Origin: Micropterix aruncella
Taxonomy: Eukaryota > Arthropoda > Insecta > Lepidoptera > Micropterigidae
DNA length: 64,000 nt
Reading direction: 5' to 3'
Assembly (NCBI GenBank): GCA_944548615.1
Contig: OX155960.1
Span: forward strand, 13,575,887-13,639,886
In this document: one piece after another, positions 9,957 through 21,345 of the stretch
Position numbering within the stretch: the first letter of the stretch is position 1
How the letters are laid out: each line of letters starts with the position of its first letter
Made by a program: the position numbers and the translations under genes
The notes under the pieces: generated by a model
Databases searched by the model: none
What the model was told of the DNA's origin: nothing
The model's input: only the letters and a program-made list of their open reading frames with translations

Positions 9957-10185
9957 CTGTTGACCCCGACGTTCGACGACGACACGCGTCACCATCTCAC
10001 ACTGGTGACCCCAACGTTTGATACGAACACGCCTCCACGTCGAGGATCACGCCTTCAACTCTCACACTGGTGACCCTCGACGTTGAAAAGGACACGCGCC
10101 CCCGTCTCACACTGGTGACCCTAACGTTTGATACGAGGATACGAGGATCACGCCTTCAACTCTCACACTGGTGACGCACCGACGT
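9950..10185 (+). repeat. Five reiterations of the LTR-end/primer-site junction
   Basis: TCTCACACTGGTGACC or a close variant starts at 9950, 9995, 10060, 10105 and 10161 (spacings 45, 65, 45 and 56 bp), each followed by a variant of CCRACGTTTG. The first is the true LTR end and has TGTTGACC. The others carry TGGTGAC, the better match to a tRNA 3' CCA end. Confidence 0.85.
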
Positions 10186-10547
10186 GAAAAGAATACGCAG
10201 AACCGACTTAGAACTTCAAAACGCACCTTCAACTTCACTTCGCACAAACGCTGAAAAAGACAAGCTTTCGTCTCACATTCACGCAGCATCCAGCACTTCA
10301 AAACCTTCAATAACGACGCTGAACACACCTTTTCTACAAACCTTCTCGAACACAGCGACTTCGCACCTATAAATCAAATAGCGACTAGTTGACCTACATA
10401 TTCGCCGCCAGAAATTACGCCGACACTTCAAAAAACTCCACGCGCAAACAATTGCCACATCGCCGCATAAAAATAATCCGCACGCCAGCAAATCGCTGCA
10501 CGACGACGACACACCGCTTCCACGTCGCACAATTCAAATCCAATACA

Positions 10548-10685
10548 ATGGAGGAAGCAAAAGAAATGGCACGCAGCCAAGAGATCATACAGATTTCAAT
10601 ACGTTTACAAAAACGGATGGAGGAACTAAAAAAACTACTAGAGCGGCAAAACAACCAAAACCACAATAACAACAACAACCACTAA
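10548..10685 (+). CDS. Small coiled-coil ORF inside the LTR element
   Basis: An ATG at 10548 opens a 45-residue frame: MEEAKEMARSQEIIQISIRL, then a heptad-like KRMEELKKLLERQ and an Asn-rich end. The frame is also open upstream to 10389, but those codons look like the GC-rich leader. The composition and coiled-coil character could be a remnant of a gag N-terminus; no zinc knuckle follows. Confidence that it is translated is low. It may equally be fortuitous. Confidence 0.3.
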   Translation: MEEAKEMARSQEIIQISIRLQKRMEELKKLLERQNNQNHNNNNNH

Positions 10686-11509
10686 AATAAGAACAAGGGG
10701 ATAATCCTTGCTACGCATGACTTTCAACAACAATATGCATCACAACATCGCTCATGCTTAGCAAGTAAAAAAAAAAAAAAAAACAAACACGCATAACGAC
10801 ACGGCGAAACTCGAAACCAACTACGCTTCTCAACGCACTCAAACGACAACATATGGCAGCTCGGCAAACAAACAATACAACGCTAACGAACTTTATAGAA
10901 ACGACGATTTGCGACCCTGGGAACTTGTACAGACGAAACCGTTATTGCTACACTCCCAGGTAAATCCTACAGGAAGTCAACACAATCGCTTCAAACTCTT
11001 CACCGGACTCAACTAAGACGTTTCTGCAGCGTGATGACCTGCAGTTGCGCAACGCAACGGGACAATTATGCAGCCTAGCGGAACTGCATCCCACACATAT
11101 CCGGGAGAATGGCACTTGGGTCCAGTATAGACTAACAGCTGACCAAGGACACTATCGGCCTAAGTGCCTTCTCAACCACAAGAGTCACAATTTCAATCGA
11201 TAAACTCACAACGGCACAAAGGAAACGACCCGCAACGGAAGAACAACTATTATACTGCAAACGGAAAACGAAACGGAACTTACAGCGCAGCACTCTAATC
11301 GACCACAAAAAACCAAACGCTACAACCAACCTCAAAAAAACAACAATGGACTACGCTAATCAGCACGCTGAAGCCGACTTATCCACGAAAATTACAAAAC
11401 GCCGAGAATAGAAGGTATAGAGAAACCACTCATTCAAGGCTTAAAATCAACGAGATTATCACTCACAAGAACAGGAGCAAATTCCCACACAACACGCATG
11501 GATACGAAA

Positions 11510-12087
11510 ACAAAAAAGTAATTTCTACAGAATCGAAACCGCAAACTCGCTCAAATCTACACGAGCCAGTGCAGTTGATTTCCAACTAAATTCGGCATTT
11601 TACGCACAGTCAGGTGATGACTAATGTCATTTCTTCTGATCGATACGAAATTAACAAACATTTCTCACCCCACTCACAACTATTGCGTCACTGCTTACAA
11701 TATAAAACGCAGTACATTTCGATTGATCGATATCATTCCCTTGGTGGACAGCTACCGCGGCTACACATCATTCCCCTGTTGGGCAGTTATCGCGACTACA
11801 CTTCGTTATCAAGCAGTACCTGCATTATCCGCAATACCGATCGTCAAGCCTCGCTCCTCGACTACACACTTCGGACACACTACCACGGCTTCACCTCGCG
11901 CCCACACTACCTACACGACGGCGAAATATCAATCAAGGCGTTACGAAATGGCAACCTACTACAGACCTTCTGAATAAATACTTCAACTTCAACATCCTCG
12001 ACTTTCAATCACGGAGAAAACTTCCTGATGAGAACCACCCTTCGCTCACAATTAATTGGAGTTTAGTGAAGGGTGGCCACTCTCACA
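11510..12087 (+). repeat. 3' LTR, lacking its first ~29 bp
   Basis: Matches 9378-9956 almost base for base, ending CTCTCACA before the AGGG target duplication. The first 29 bp (TGTTGG...) present in the 5' LTR are replaced by unrelated sequence, and no polypurine tract precedes it. A deletion at the interior/LTR border is the simplest reading. Confidence 0.85.
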
Positions 12088-12091
12088 AGGG

Positions 12092-13020
12092 TTTAGAGGG
12101 GATGATGTTAGAGGGAGGGGGGGATAGCGTTAGGTGGGTGGGGCTTTAGGGGGGTTGGGGCAGGGAATTAAGAGGGTAGGGGTTGAAGGGGGGGGGGGGG
12201 GGATGAAAGCGGAGTTGAGAAGGGTTGAAGGGAGAAAAAGAGAGGTGGGTTGAAGGGGTTTGAGGAGGAGGTAAACTAAGGGGAAAGGGGGTGGGAATGG
12301 GGGGAGGGTGAGGAGGAGTTAATGGGGGACAAGGGAATTAAAATAAGGTGGGGGAAGTTAAAGGGGTGGTAGAGCAAGTGGGGTTGAAGGGGATGGTGGT
12401 CAAATGGGAAGGGCGGGCGGTAGCGAGGTAACTGGGGGCGGAGTGAAAGTAGAGGAGGCATAAAAAGACAGGGAATGGGTGGTAGAGTAGGTGGGCTGAG
12501 GGGACGAAGGGTTGCGAAAGGCTGGGCGAAAGGGTGAGGGAGGGGTGAAAAGTGGCTGTAGGGTAAGGGGAGTTTGGAAGGGGGTGCAGGGAGCGGGAGA
12601 GCTAGAGGGGGAAAGGGGGAAGATGACGGTTTGGGGGATGGTGGGCTGGGGGGAAGCGTGGGCGGGATGGGTGGTTGTTTGAGGGGCGAAGGTGGAGAGT
12701 TAAAGGACGGGGGGAGGGCTAGGGAGTGGGGGTTTAGGGGGAGGTTGGTGGGTTAAGGGGGGGTGAGGGTGACTGTTAAGGGGTTTGTTCGGGGGGAGTG
12801 AAAGGAGAGTGGTGGTTGGAGGGGGGGGTGAGGTGTACTGAGGGGGAATGGTGGGTCGGAGGGGGGGGGGGGGGTCGTTAAGGGCGGTTGAAGAAATGGG
12901 GTGAGGTGGTCGGAGAGGAGAGCAGGGGTTAATGGAGGGGGGGGGGGGGAGTTGGGGATCAGGGGTTTGGCGCGCGAAGGGGTTTGTCTATTTGCCTTGA
13001 AGGTCTTGGGGTGACACATC
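12092..13020. repeat. G-rich purine tract ending in the family G motif
   Basis: Over 850 bp of G/A-rich sequence with many runs of 6-14 G. It ends in GTTTGTCTATTTGCC and CTTGGGGTGACACATC (12988-13020), the reverse complement of the family G end motif. Open frames here (for example 12574-12756 and 12753-13049) translate only the low-complexity sequence. The runs could form G-quadruplexes. Confidence 0.75.
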
Positions 13021-13155
13021 CGATTTTTTATTTTGTGTAGCCAACGCAAAACTTGTAATATACTCGTTAAGTATATGTAACTGATTGATATTGCTGTAAG
13101 GCAATAAGATTGCCTTTTCCTTGAGAATGAAGAGTTTTATTATTATTATTTTAAT
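13021..13155 (+). mobile_element. LINE 3' end (family F), strongly truncated
   Basis: GCAATAAGATTGCC and the terminal (TTA)n-rich tail match, in the opposite orientation, the 3' ends of the LINEs at 25025-25862 and 31225-32402. It is a typical very short 5'-truncated copy. Confidence 0.65.
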
Positions 13156-13159
13156 CGTC

Positions 13160-13625
13160 AGGTATCTCCCTCCAAATTTATTTTAGAAGTGATTGACTAC
13201 AACATACTAGAATTACTACGACGTATTGAACTCATCCTCTTCGCCTACAATATTATCAATGGTTATACTCATCCACGTACGATACTAGAAATTTGCCTCT
13301 CTGCGTGCCGGTAAGATACGAGTATACAGCGATACGATCTCATCTCCTGTTTATAGGACCCGTACATCGTGCAAACGTTATAATTGACAGGCCGGTGAGT
13401 AGGATGCACAAACTATTAAACACTCTTCCGCCGGAAATTGATATCTTCATTGCTTTTCAATGGCATTTTTATAGGGAGCTGCTAGTTTGACCTAAAATAG
13501 AGTAGGCAGTATTTATTTGTTTCTTTTTTTGTAACGATATGTAGCATATTTGAAAACCCTAAAGCTATATATTAATAATTTTAAATAAATAAATACGCAA
13601 TAATATTTTTAAATAAATAAATACT
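13160..13625 (+). mobile_element. LINE 3' fragment, same clade as the 59.2-60.6 kb LINE
   Basis: The frame from about 13188 reads LRRIELILFAYNIINGY and, after a small frame change, SHLLFIGPVHRANVIIDRPV and LLNTLPPEIDIFIAF, stopping at 13490. These are the closing blocks of the CR1/Jockey-superfamily ORF2. They parallel SHLLFNVPYHRTNIFVDRPV and LNSLPTEIDIF in the 59.4-kb element. The 3' untranslated region ends in repeated TAAATAAATA around 13580-13625. Confidence 0.7.
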
Positions 13626-14098
13626 AATAAATTAGTTGTAGGTATGTACCAACCCTACTTTCGAGTTGGATGCTGCTTAGGTCTGTCGTTATCAATGAAT
13701 TATTTTGTTAAGTGTTGTTTTAGGGCTATGCCCCTCAGTTCGGAGCAGGATTGAGTCGCTCGCGCCGAAACAACCTTTTCGAACACATAAACTCGCCTTC
13801 TGGAGAGACAGGACCTCCGCGACTTGACGTCTCGTTCAAATAATTATAATTGAAGAATCCGCTGCTGTAGTCATTGTAGATGCTTTTACTCTGAATTTAC
13901 CCTGACGACTTAATTTACCGAACTCCAGATTAGCCAAACTTAATTTAAAATATTTTAAATCCTAATTATGATATAATTTTTAAATGTGTGTCGCAGTTTT
14001 GAGATTCTCATTTCGCGATAACAATTTAAAACTTACCTTGACAACTCGTAGGCGCATTACAATAACTCTAATTATTATCAGCAACGGTCGCACATCTG
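13626..14098. other. No gene seen
   Basis: Mixed sequence with a more GC-rich patch at 13735-13830. No element ends, domains or repeats shared with the rest of the window were recognised. Confidence 0.5.
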
Positions 14099-14390
14099 GG
14101 GATGTCAACAAAACGGGCGAACCCGTCACCCCAGGAAGATTCAACGACATCAGGGTGTTCCATCTCTTATGGAGTGAACGTGAAGAGTTACCAGACAAGG
14201 ACAGCCCTCTATCTAGCTCTAACGACGAGCCCGTAATAGTCCAACGCTGGGCACTGAGAAGTGAAACAAGCGAGCCGACGTTACGCCCTCACTACCAGAT
14301 ATCGATCGAATTTCTCAGTGCTCCAGTCTGGTCACGGGTTCGAAGTGCTTGTGCGGCCTTTGCCTGATGTTAGCATCGGTCGCACAGAAT
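14099..14390 (+). repeat. Family A repeat, partial copy
   Basis: Begins AACAAAACGGGCGAACCCGT and ends in the GGTTCGAAGTGCTTGTGCGG block. The frame VNKTGEPVTPGRFNDI is open and in the same phase as in other family A copies. The distal third is missing. Confidence 0.75.
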
Positions 14391-14534
14391 TTAAAATAAA
14401 ATAATATTATAATATTGAAAACTGCGAACTACTGACTGCTTCACGGCGGTGGGCTAAAATACGCCTGACGCCATTGTTAATTAAAACGGAAAGAACGGTT
14501 GCTCTCTGATTCGAAAATCGATCGATCCGATACA

Positions 14535-17500
14535 ATGTATCTTTCCAGAAGTTACTCTAATTCCATTATCAGACTCCTCTGAATTGAGCCTCTGCTCTGT
14601 ATTCATGAACTATTATTGCATGTTCCTGACATGTTTAAATTTTGTTTCATAATAAATTAACGAAGATAACGAATAAAAGAGCTTTCTCGACAAAACAAAT
14701 GAGGATAGTTGGCACAAAGGGGATCGTTACCAACCCTATCAGGCCATCCTAAAATCACAATAAGCGACATCTACTACCGACATTGTCAATGTTATAAAAA
14801 CCAGGAAGGTTGTGAAGTAACTCTCTTTTAGGATTTTCTTGCCGATCACTGGTAATGTTAACATCACTGGATCTAGGGAAAGGGGGAGGGGTGGGGAAAG
14901 GGGGTATCAAGTGACGTTCAGTATATGTGGCTAATTGTTTGCGAGTAATACGCAGCGGTTTTCTTCGTTAACAAATACTAGCCGATGTGGTAATATATAT
15001 TTTTGTAGTAAGGAGAGCTCAAAATGAAAAGCTGTAGTAAGATTACTTAGTAAAATTTGTTAAAATTTGCTAAAAAAGATTAGTTAGTAACGTCTGTTTT
15101 TTGCTTTGTCTACACTGTAGTGACCTACCCAAGGTTGATCAATGGGGCAAGCCCGACATACTGTTTTGTATTTTATACGCTTTTTATATTCAAAAAAGTA
15201 ATACCTCTTTACTATTCAATCTTCAGTATGAAACTTACTGCTTGGGTCGTAAATTCAATAAAGCACACTGAGGGCATGCTACTGCTAGGCAGAATTTAAC
15301 ATATACTTATCAGCAGTCGTATTCTTCCTTTTCTCACATATAACTTTATTTATTTTATTTAATCGAATTTTATATGATATTTATTGCCGATTAAATAATG
15401 GAATTGCATTTTATTTATTATATTATCTTTTAATATTTTTTTATTATTATTATTTTTTTATTTTATTCTGAAGACCACATTTTAGGGCAATTTAGTGTCA
15501 TTAGCTTTTTACTAAAACTTGTATATTTGTAAGCAACCAAGCAATCAAGCAAACTTGATTGTAATATTGGAGTCCTGTCCACTCTAGAACGGGCTAGTCC
15601 CAGTTGGGTGACAGAAACAAATAAGCAAAAGGTTAAGGTTTTGCCATTCGGTTCCTGTTATTTTTATAAGCTAATCAATGTTTCATAGTAATTAATTCTT
15701 AAATAAATAAATAAATAAATATCGGCGATGGCTTTAAGAAATGCCGTTTTATTTACTTGAGAGAATGAAATCAAGTTAAGACAGAACTCACCAAAAGGGA
15801 CAATTTCCTCCATTGTTTATTAGGCAATAAAAACCACAAATCAATTGAAATTATACAATAGCAAATCTGCTTTGTCGCTTGTTCAAAAACAAATGGAACT
15901 TAATACGGAACACGCTCGCATTCTACTTCCATAACGCAAGCCTGGCTTATTCGCCAATACGAAAGTCGTATTGATACATATATTGTTTTGCGTAATTTAC
16001 CACAGGTTAGAAAGAGAGGACAACTGATTTTTAAAGCCCCGTTGCAAGCCCATGTGTGCGAGGGAGATGACTAGCTGAACTGAACTCAGTAAGATTGCAG
16101 CGAATTGTCGCCCTGTCGATGAGTTGTTTTGTCGCGTGGAGCGATCTGTTGTCGCTAGAGAGCAATAGGCGCTCGCAAATTCATCGGATGTATCTTTCCA
16201 GAAGATGCTCTAATTCCATTATCAGACTCCTCTGAATTGAGCCTCTGCTCTGTATTCATGAACTATTATTGCATGTTCCTGACATGTTTAAATTTTGTTT
16301 CATAATAAATTAACGAAGATAACGAATAAAAGAGCTTTCTCGACAAAACAAATGAGGATAGTTGGCACAAAGGGGATCGTTACCAACCCTATCAAAGGCC
16401 ATCCTAAAATCACAATAAGCGACATCTACTACCGATATTGTCAATGTTATAAAAACCAGGAAGGTTGTGAATTAACTCTTCTTTAGGATTTTCTTGCCGA
16501 TCACTGGTAATGTTAACATCACTGGATATAGGAAAAGAGGGTGGGGGAGAAGGGGGTATCAAGTGACGTTCAGTATATGTGGCTGATTGTTTGCGAGTAA
16601 TACGCAGCGGTTTTCTTCGTTAACAACTACTCTTTCTAAGTTGTCACTATAATTAGTAGCCGATGTGGTAATATATCTTTTGTAGTAAGGAAAGCTCGAA
16701 ATGAAAAGCTGTAGCAAGATTAGTTAGTAAAATTTGTTAAAATTTGCTAAAAAAGATTAGTTAGTAAAGTCTGTTTTTTGCTTTGTCTACACTGTAGTGA
16801 CCTACCCAAGGTTGATCAATGGGGCAAGCCCGACATACTTTTTTGTATTTTATGGGTGGTTCTCCAAATATTGGGAAAAACACGGTTCCGGCATGAATAA
16901 CTATGTTCCCGATGTCCCATAGTATTCTAATATTTTTTTACATGTAGAACTAAAGTACCTCTAACTTTGGAATATTTAACATGTGGCTTAATCATAATTG
17001 AAGGTCCTGAAAAAAAATGTGAAACCATGAAACTCTAATTACCGTCCCTGTCCCTTTCTCCATTTTTCGACTTTCGAGTGAATGGCATTCCACACTTGTA
17101 AATAATAGAGCTGTTTAACTTATGTATCCATAAACTACGATTCCAAAAGCTTTATTTTATATGGTTTTAATAAATCATATTTCATATTTTATACCGTTTA
17201 TAACGTTCCGAACCGATGTCACCACAATTTCTCAAATTACCGTTGCCAGTTTTCAAAACGTCGCACATCACTAATTATTACGCCAATCACTAGAAGGCGT
17301 TTGCTATAAAGTTTACCCCAGTGTGCCCTTTGCACTGATCTAGAGCGGACCTATCGGCTGCGCCTACTTTTGTCGATAAATTGCACGGTACGTCTAATTT
17401 TGGAGAAAAGTTGCAATTTGCGGTTATTTCATAATTACCTTCGCAGCGAAATTAAAGTGCGTGTTACTTGGTGGAGTTGTGGTGAATATTACTTATTATT

Positions 17501-20500
17501 AAGTTTGTTGACGTTAACATTTTTCTAGCATTACTTTTTAGTTTTATAGTAAAAGTAGCCCTAAAAAAAATAAAAACCATCAAATCATAATTACCGTTAT
17601 CCTAATTACCCTCGCCACGATTTCAAATTACCGTCGCCAATTTGTATTTCAAAGGCGTTTATCTTTTTTTCTATGACAGATATTTAAAAAACTTTTACAC
17701 TGTTATACAGTGCTCTTCAATATCTACAAAAAAAAATATATAAAAAAAATAAGAATAAAAAATTACATTCTTTGAAATCAGTGAAAGGACGCCGGATTTC
17801 CACATTTCTGGAGAACGACCCTTATACGCTTTTTATAGTCAAAAGAGTAATACCTCTTTACTTTTCAATCTTCAGTATGAAACTTACTGCTTGGGTCGTA
17901 AATTCAATAAAGCACACTGAGGGCATGCTACTGCTAGGCAGAATTTAACATATACTTATCAGCAGTCGTATTCTTCCTTTTCTCACATATAACTTTATTT
18001 ATTTTATTTAATCGAATTTTATATGTTATTTATTGCCGATTAAATAATGGAATTGCATTTTATTTATTATATTATCTTTTAATATTTTTTTATTATTATT
18101 TTTTTTTTATTTTATTCTGAAGACCACATTTTAGGGCAATTTAGTGTCATTAGCTTTTTACTAAAACTTGTATATTTGTAAGCAACCAAGCAATCAAGCA
18201 AACTTGATTGTAATATTGGAGTCCTGTCCACTCTAGAACGGGCTAGTCCCAGTTGGGTGACAGAAACAAATAAGCAAAAGGTTAAGGTTTTGCCATTCGG
18301 TTCCTGTTATTTTTATAAGCTAATCAATGTTTCATAGTAATTAATTCTTAAATAAATAAATAAATAAATATCGGCGATGGCTTTAAGAAATGCCGTTTTA
18401 TTTACTTGAGAGAATGAAATCAAGTTAGACAGAACTCACCACAAGGGACAATTTCCTCCATTGTTTATTAGGCAATAAAAACCACAAATCAATTGAAATT
18501 ATACAATAGCAAATCTGCTTTGTCGCTTGTTCAAAAACAAATGGAACTTAATACGGAACACGCTCGCATTCTACTTCCATAACGCAAGCCTGGCTTATTC
18601 GCCAATACGAAAGTCGTATTGATACATATATTGTTTTGCGTAATTTACCACAGGTTAGAAAGAGAGGACAACTGATTTTTAAAGCCCCGTTGCAAGCCCA
18701 TGTGTGCGAGGGAGATGACTAGCTGAACTGAACTCAGTAAGATTGCAGCGAATTGTCGCCCTGTCGATGAGTTGTTTTGTCGCGTGGAGCGATCTGTTGT
18801 CGCTAGAGAGCAATAGGCGCTCGCAAATTCATCGGATGTATCTTTCCAGAAGATGCTCTAATTCCATTATCAGACTCCTCTGAATTGAGCCTCTGCTCTG
18901 TATTCATGAACTATTATTGCATGTTCCTGACATGTTTAAATTTTGTTTCATAATAAATTAACAAAGATAACGAATAAAAGAGCTTTCTCGACAAAACAAA
19001 TGAGGATAGTTGGCACAAAGGGGATCGTTACCAACCCTATCAAAGGCCATCCTAAAATCACAATAAGCGACATCTACTACCGATATTGTCAATGTTATAA
19101 AAACCAGGAAGGTTGTGAATTAACTCTTCTTTAGGATTTTCTTGCCGATCACTGGTAATGTTAACATCACTGGATATAGGAAAAGAGGGTGGGGGAGAAG
19201 GGGGTATCAAGTGACGTTCAGTATATGTGGCTGATTGTTTGCGAGTAATACGCAGCGGTTTTCTTCGTTAACAACTACTCTTTCTAAGTTGTCACTATAA
19301 TTAGTAGCCGATGTGGTAATATATCTTTTGTAGTAAGGAAAGCTCGAAATGAAAAGCTGTAGCAAGATTAGTTAGTAAAATTTGTTAAAATTTGCTAAAA
19401 AAGATTAGTTAGTAAAGTCTGTTTTTTGCTTTGTCTACACTGTAGTGACCTACCCAAGGTTGATCAATGGGGCAAGCCCGACATACTTTTTTGTATTTTA
19501 TACGCTTTTTATAGTCAAAAGAGTAATACCTCTTTACTTTTCAATCTTCAGTATGAAACTTACTGCTTGGGTCGTAAATTCAATAAAGCACACTGAGGGC
19601 ATGCTACTGCTAGGCAGAATTTAACATATACTTATCAGCAGTCGTATTCTTCCTTTTCTCACATATAACTTTATTTATTTTATTTAATCGAATTTTATAT
19701 GTTATTTATTGCCGATTAAATAATGGAATTGCATTTTATTTATTATATTATCTTTTAATATTTTTTTATTATTATTTTTTTTTTATTTTATTCTGAAGAC
19801 CACATTTTAGGGCAATTTAGTGTCATTAGCTTTTTACTAAAACTTGTATATTTGTAAGCAACCAAGCAATCAAGCAAACTTGATTGTAATATTGGAGTCC
19901 TGTCCACTCTAGAACGGGCTAGTCCCAGTTGGGTGACAGAAACAAATAAGCAAAAGGTTAAGGTTTTGCCATTCGGTTCCTGTTATTTTTATAAGCTAAT
20001 CAATGTTTCATAGTAATTAATTCTTAAATAAATAAATAAATAAATATCGGCGATGGCTTTAAGAAATGCCGTTTTATTTACTTGAGAGAATGAAATCAAG
20101 TTAAGACAGAACTCACCACAAGGGACAATTTCCTCCATTGTTTATTAGGCAATAAAAACCACAAATCAATTGAAATTATACAATAGCAAATCTGCTTTGT
20201 CGCTTGTTCAAAAACAAATGGAACTTAATACGGAACACGCTCGCATTCTACTTCCATAACGCAAGCCTGGCTTATTCGCCAATACGAAAGTCGTATTGAT
20301 ACATATATTGTTTTGCGTAATTTACCACAGGTTAGAAAGAGAGGACCACTGATTTTTAAAGCCCCGTTGCAAGCCCATGTGTGCGAGGGAGATGACTAGC
20401 TGAACTGAACTCAGTAAGATTGCAGCAAATTGTCGCCCTGTCGATGAGTTGTTTTGTCGCGTGGAGCGATCTGTTGTCGCTAGAGAGCAATAGGCGCTCG

Positions 20501-20509
20501 CAAATTCAT
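14535..20509 (+). repeat. Tandem triplication of a ~1.65-kb unit
   Basis: Three head-to-tail copies: 14535-16187, 16188-18835 and 18836-20509. Each begins ATGTATCTTTCCAGAAG and ends GCGCTCGCAAATTCAT. Copies 2 and 3 differ at only a handful of positions; copy 1 is slightly more diverged. Copy 2 is longer because of a 968-bp insertion (16854-17821). Each unit contains a LINE-like 3' end with an (AAAT)n tail and GGACCGAATGGC-type sequence (about 15560-15722 in copy 1), also found inverted at 45000-45400. The 63-codon ATG frame at 16295 and 18943 is identical because the copies are; I recognise no domain in it. Confidence 0.92.
16854..17821. mobile_element. 968-bp terminal-inverted-repeat transposon, TTAT target duplication
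   Basis: Absent from tandem copies 1 and 3, so both ends are exact. The left end is GGGTGGTTCTCCAAA and the right end, inverted, is GGGTCGTTCTCCAGA. TTAT flanks it at 16850-16853 and 17822-17825, while the empty copy at about 19500 has a single TTAT. Inside, the phrase AATTACCGTCGCC or close variants occurs about six times (near 17037, 17235, 17432, 17587, 17605 and 17625). No transposase frame is present, so it is non-autonomous. The superfamily is not assigned; a 4-bp TTAT duplication does not fit piggyBac's TTAA exactly. Confidence 0.85.
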
Positions 20510-21341
20510 ATATTGATTTAGCGACCTTTAAGAAGATTTTAAAGAGATAAGGCAAGCCAGGCTTTTCGGCTTGTATGAAGGAACCGCTGCTGCTACACTG
20601 GTTGTATATATTCTACATTCATGGCACACAAGGAAAAGTTATTAGCAAATGGCTAATGTAGGAGGGTGCAAACTTGCAAAATCCCACCCAATATATTTGA
20701 TTTGTGAGCTTTTTTTCATTTATCTTTAATCTATTGATAAGAGATAATTGAAAAAAACTCACAAATCAAATGTACTGGGTGGAAACTCGGTCTCAAACCC
20801 CGGCTTAGATCAAAATCCTAGATCCAAGGATGCATGGTTTAAAAAAAGGTTCGATTTCACATAAACGGAAACGATGCACCGACGATGGTATAAATCGATA
20901 ACCTCCTTAATCAGTTATTCACAGTTAAATATGATCATTTTTAATTGGAAAAGTTTTGAAAGATGCCTTCTGGTGCAAACTTTTCTTAGATTTAATACTT
21001 GAGTAAGTAAACAGGCTACACAAGCCGAATAATAATCGTCGATCCGATTGACGTCGCATTACGTGACTCCTGTCAATACTTGCATAATATTTTAATATTC
21101 ATTCGACGTCTATCCGCGTCAATCGACGTCAATAATATAAAAATTGACACGGTTACATAAGATAGAACGTTTTATGGTTTAATTTGGTGTCAATCTTGGA
21201 GTTTAATCTTCTCGAACAATATATTTTGGAATTTCCACTTTCTTTCGATACTTGGTTTTTCAAAATTATTTACTATGGAAGAATAAGATTTAAAACACTT
21301 ATTAGCCTGATTAGGAATATCAGACTTATTGAGTATTAATA
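20510..21341. other. No gene; contains a ~100-bp palindrome
   Basis: Apart from the inverted repeat at 20684-20782 the stretch has no recognised element. GACGTC-type words recur around 21040-21135 without forming a clear repeat. Confidence 0.5.
20684..20782. repeat. Inverted repeat (hairpin/MITE-like), ~100 bp
   Basis: CCACCCAATATATTTGATTT continuing through GTGAGCTTTTTTTCA on the left pairs with TGAAAAAAACTCACAAATCA continuing to the closing GGGTGG on the right. The arms are ~35 bp around an AT-rich loop. No target duplication was found. Confidence 0.8.
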
Positions 21342-21345
21342 GGTA

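Larger units (their letters stand above)
9349..12087 (+). mobile_element. LTR retrotransposon, non-autonomous, both LTRs present
   Basis: Two direct repeats (9349-9956 and 11510-12087) flank a 1.55-kb interior. The 5' LTR starts TGTTGG and ends CTCTCACA. The whole element is bounded by AGGG at 9345-9348 and 12088-12091, a 4-bp target-site duplication. Just inside the 5' LTR, CTGTTGACCCCGACG resembles a primer-binding site, which starts TGG in the later reiterations. The interior encodes no reverse transcriptase, integrase or protease, so replication would need proteins from a relative. Related solo LTRs lie at 21346-21935 and 61216-61773. BEL or Gypsy membership cannot be settled from this copy. 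Confidence 0.88.

Noticed and set aside
12276..13049. Gly-rich and Pro-rich frames in the G-rich tract
   Set aside because: Low-complexity DNA has few stop codons; the peptides are compositional.
16295..16486. Identical 63-codon frame at 16295 and 18943
   Set aside because: Identity follows from the recent tandem duplication. Copy 1 has a disrupted version, and no domain is recognisable.
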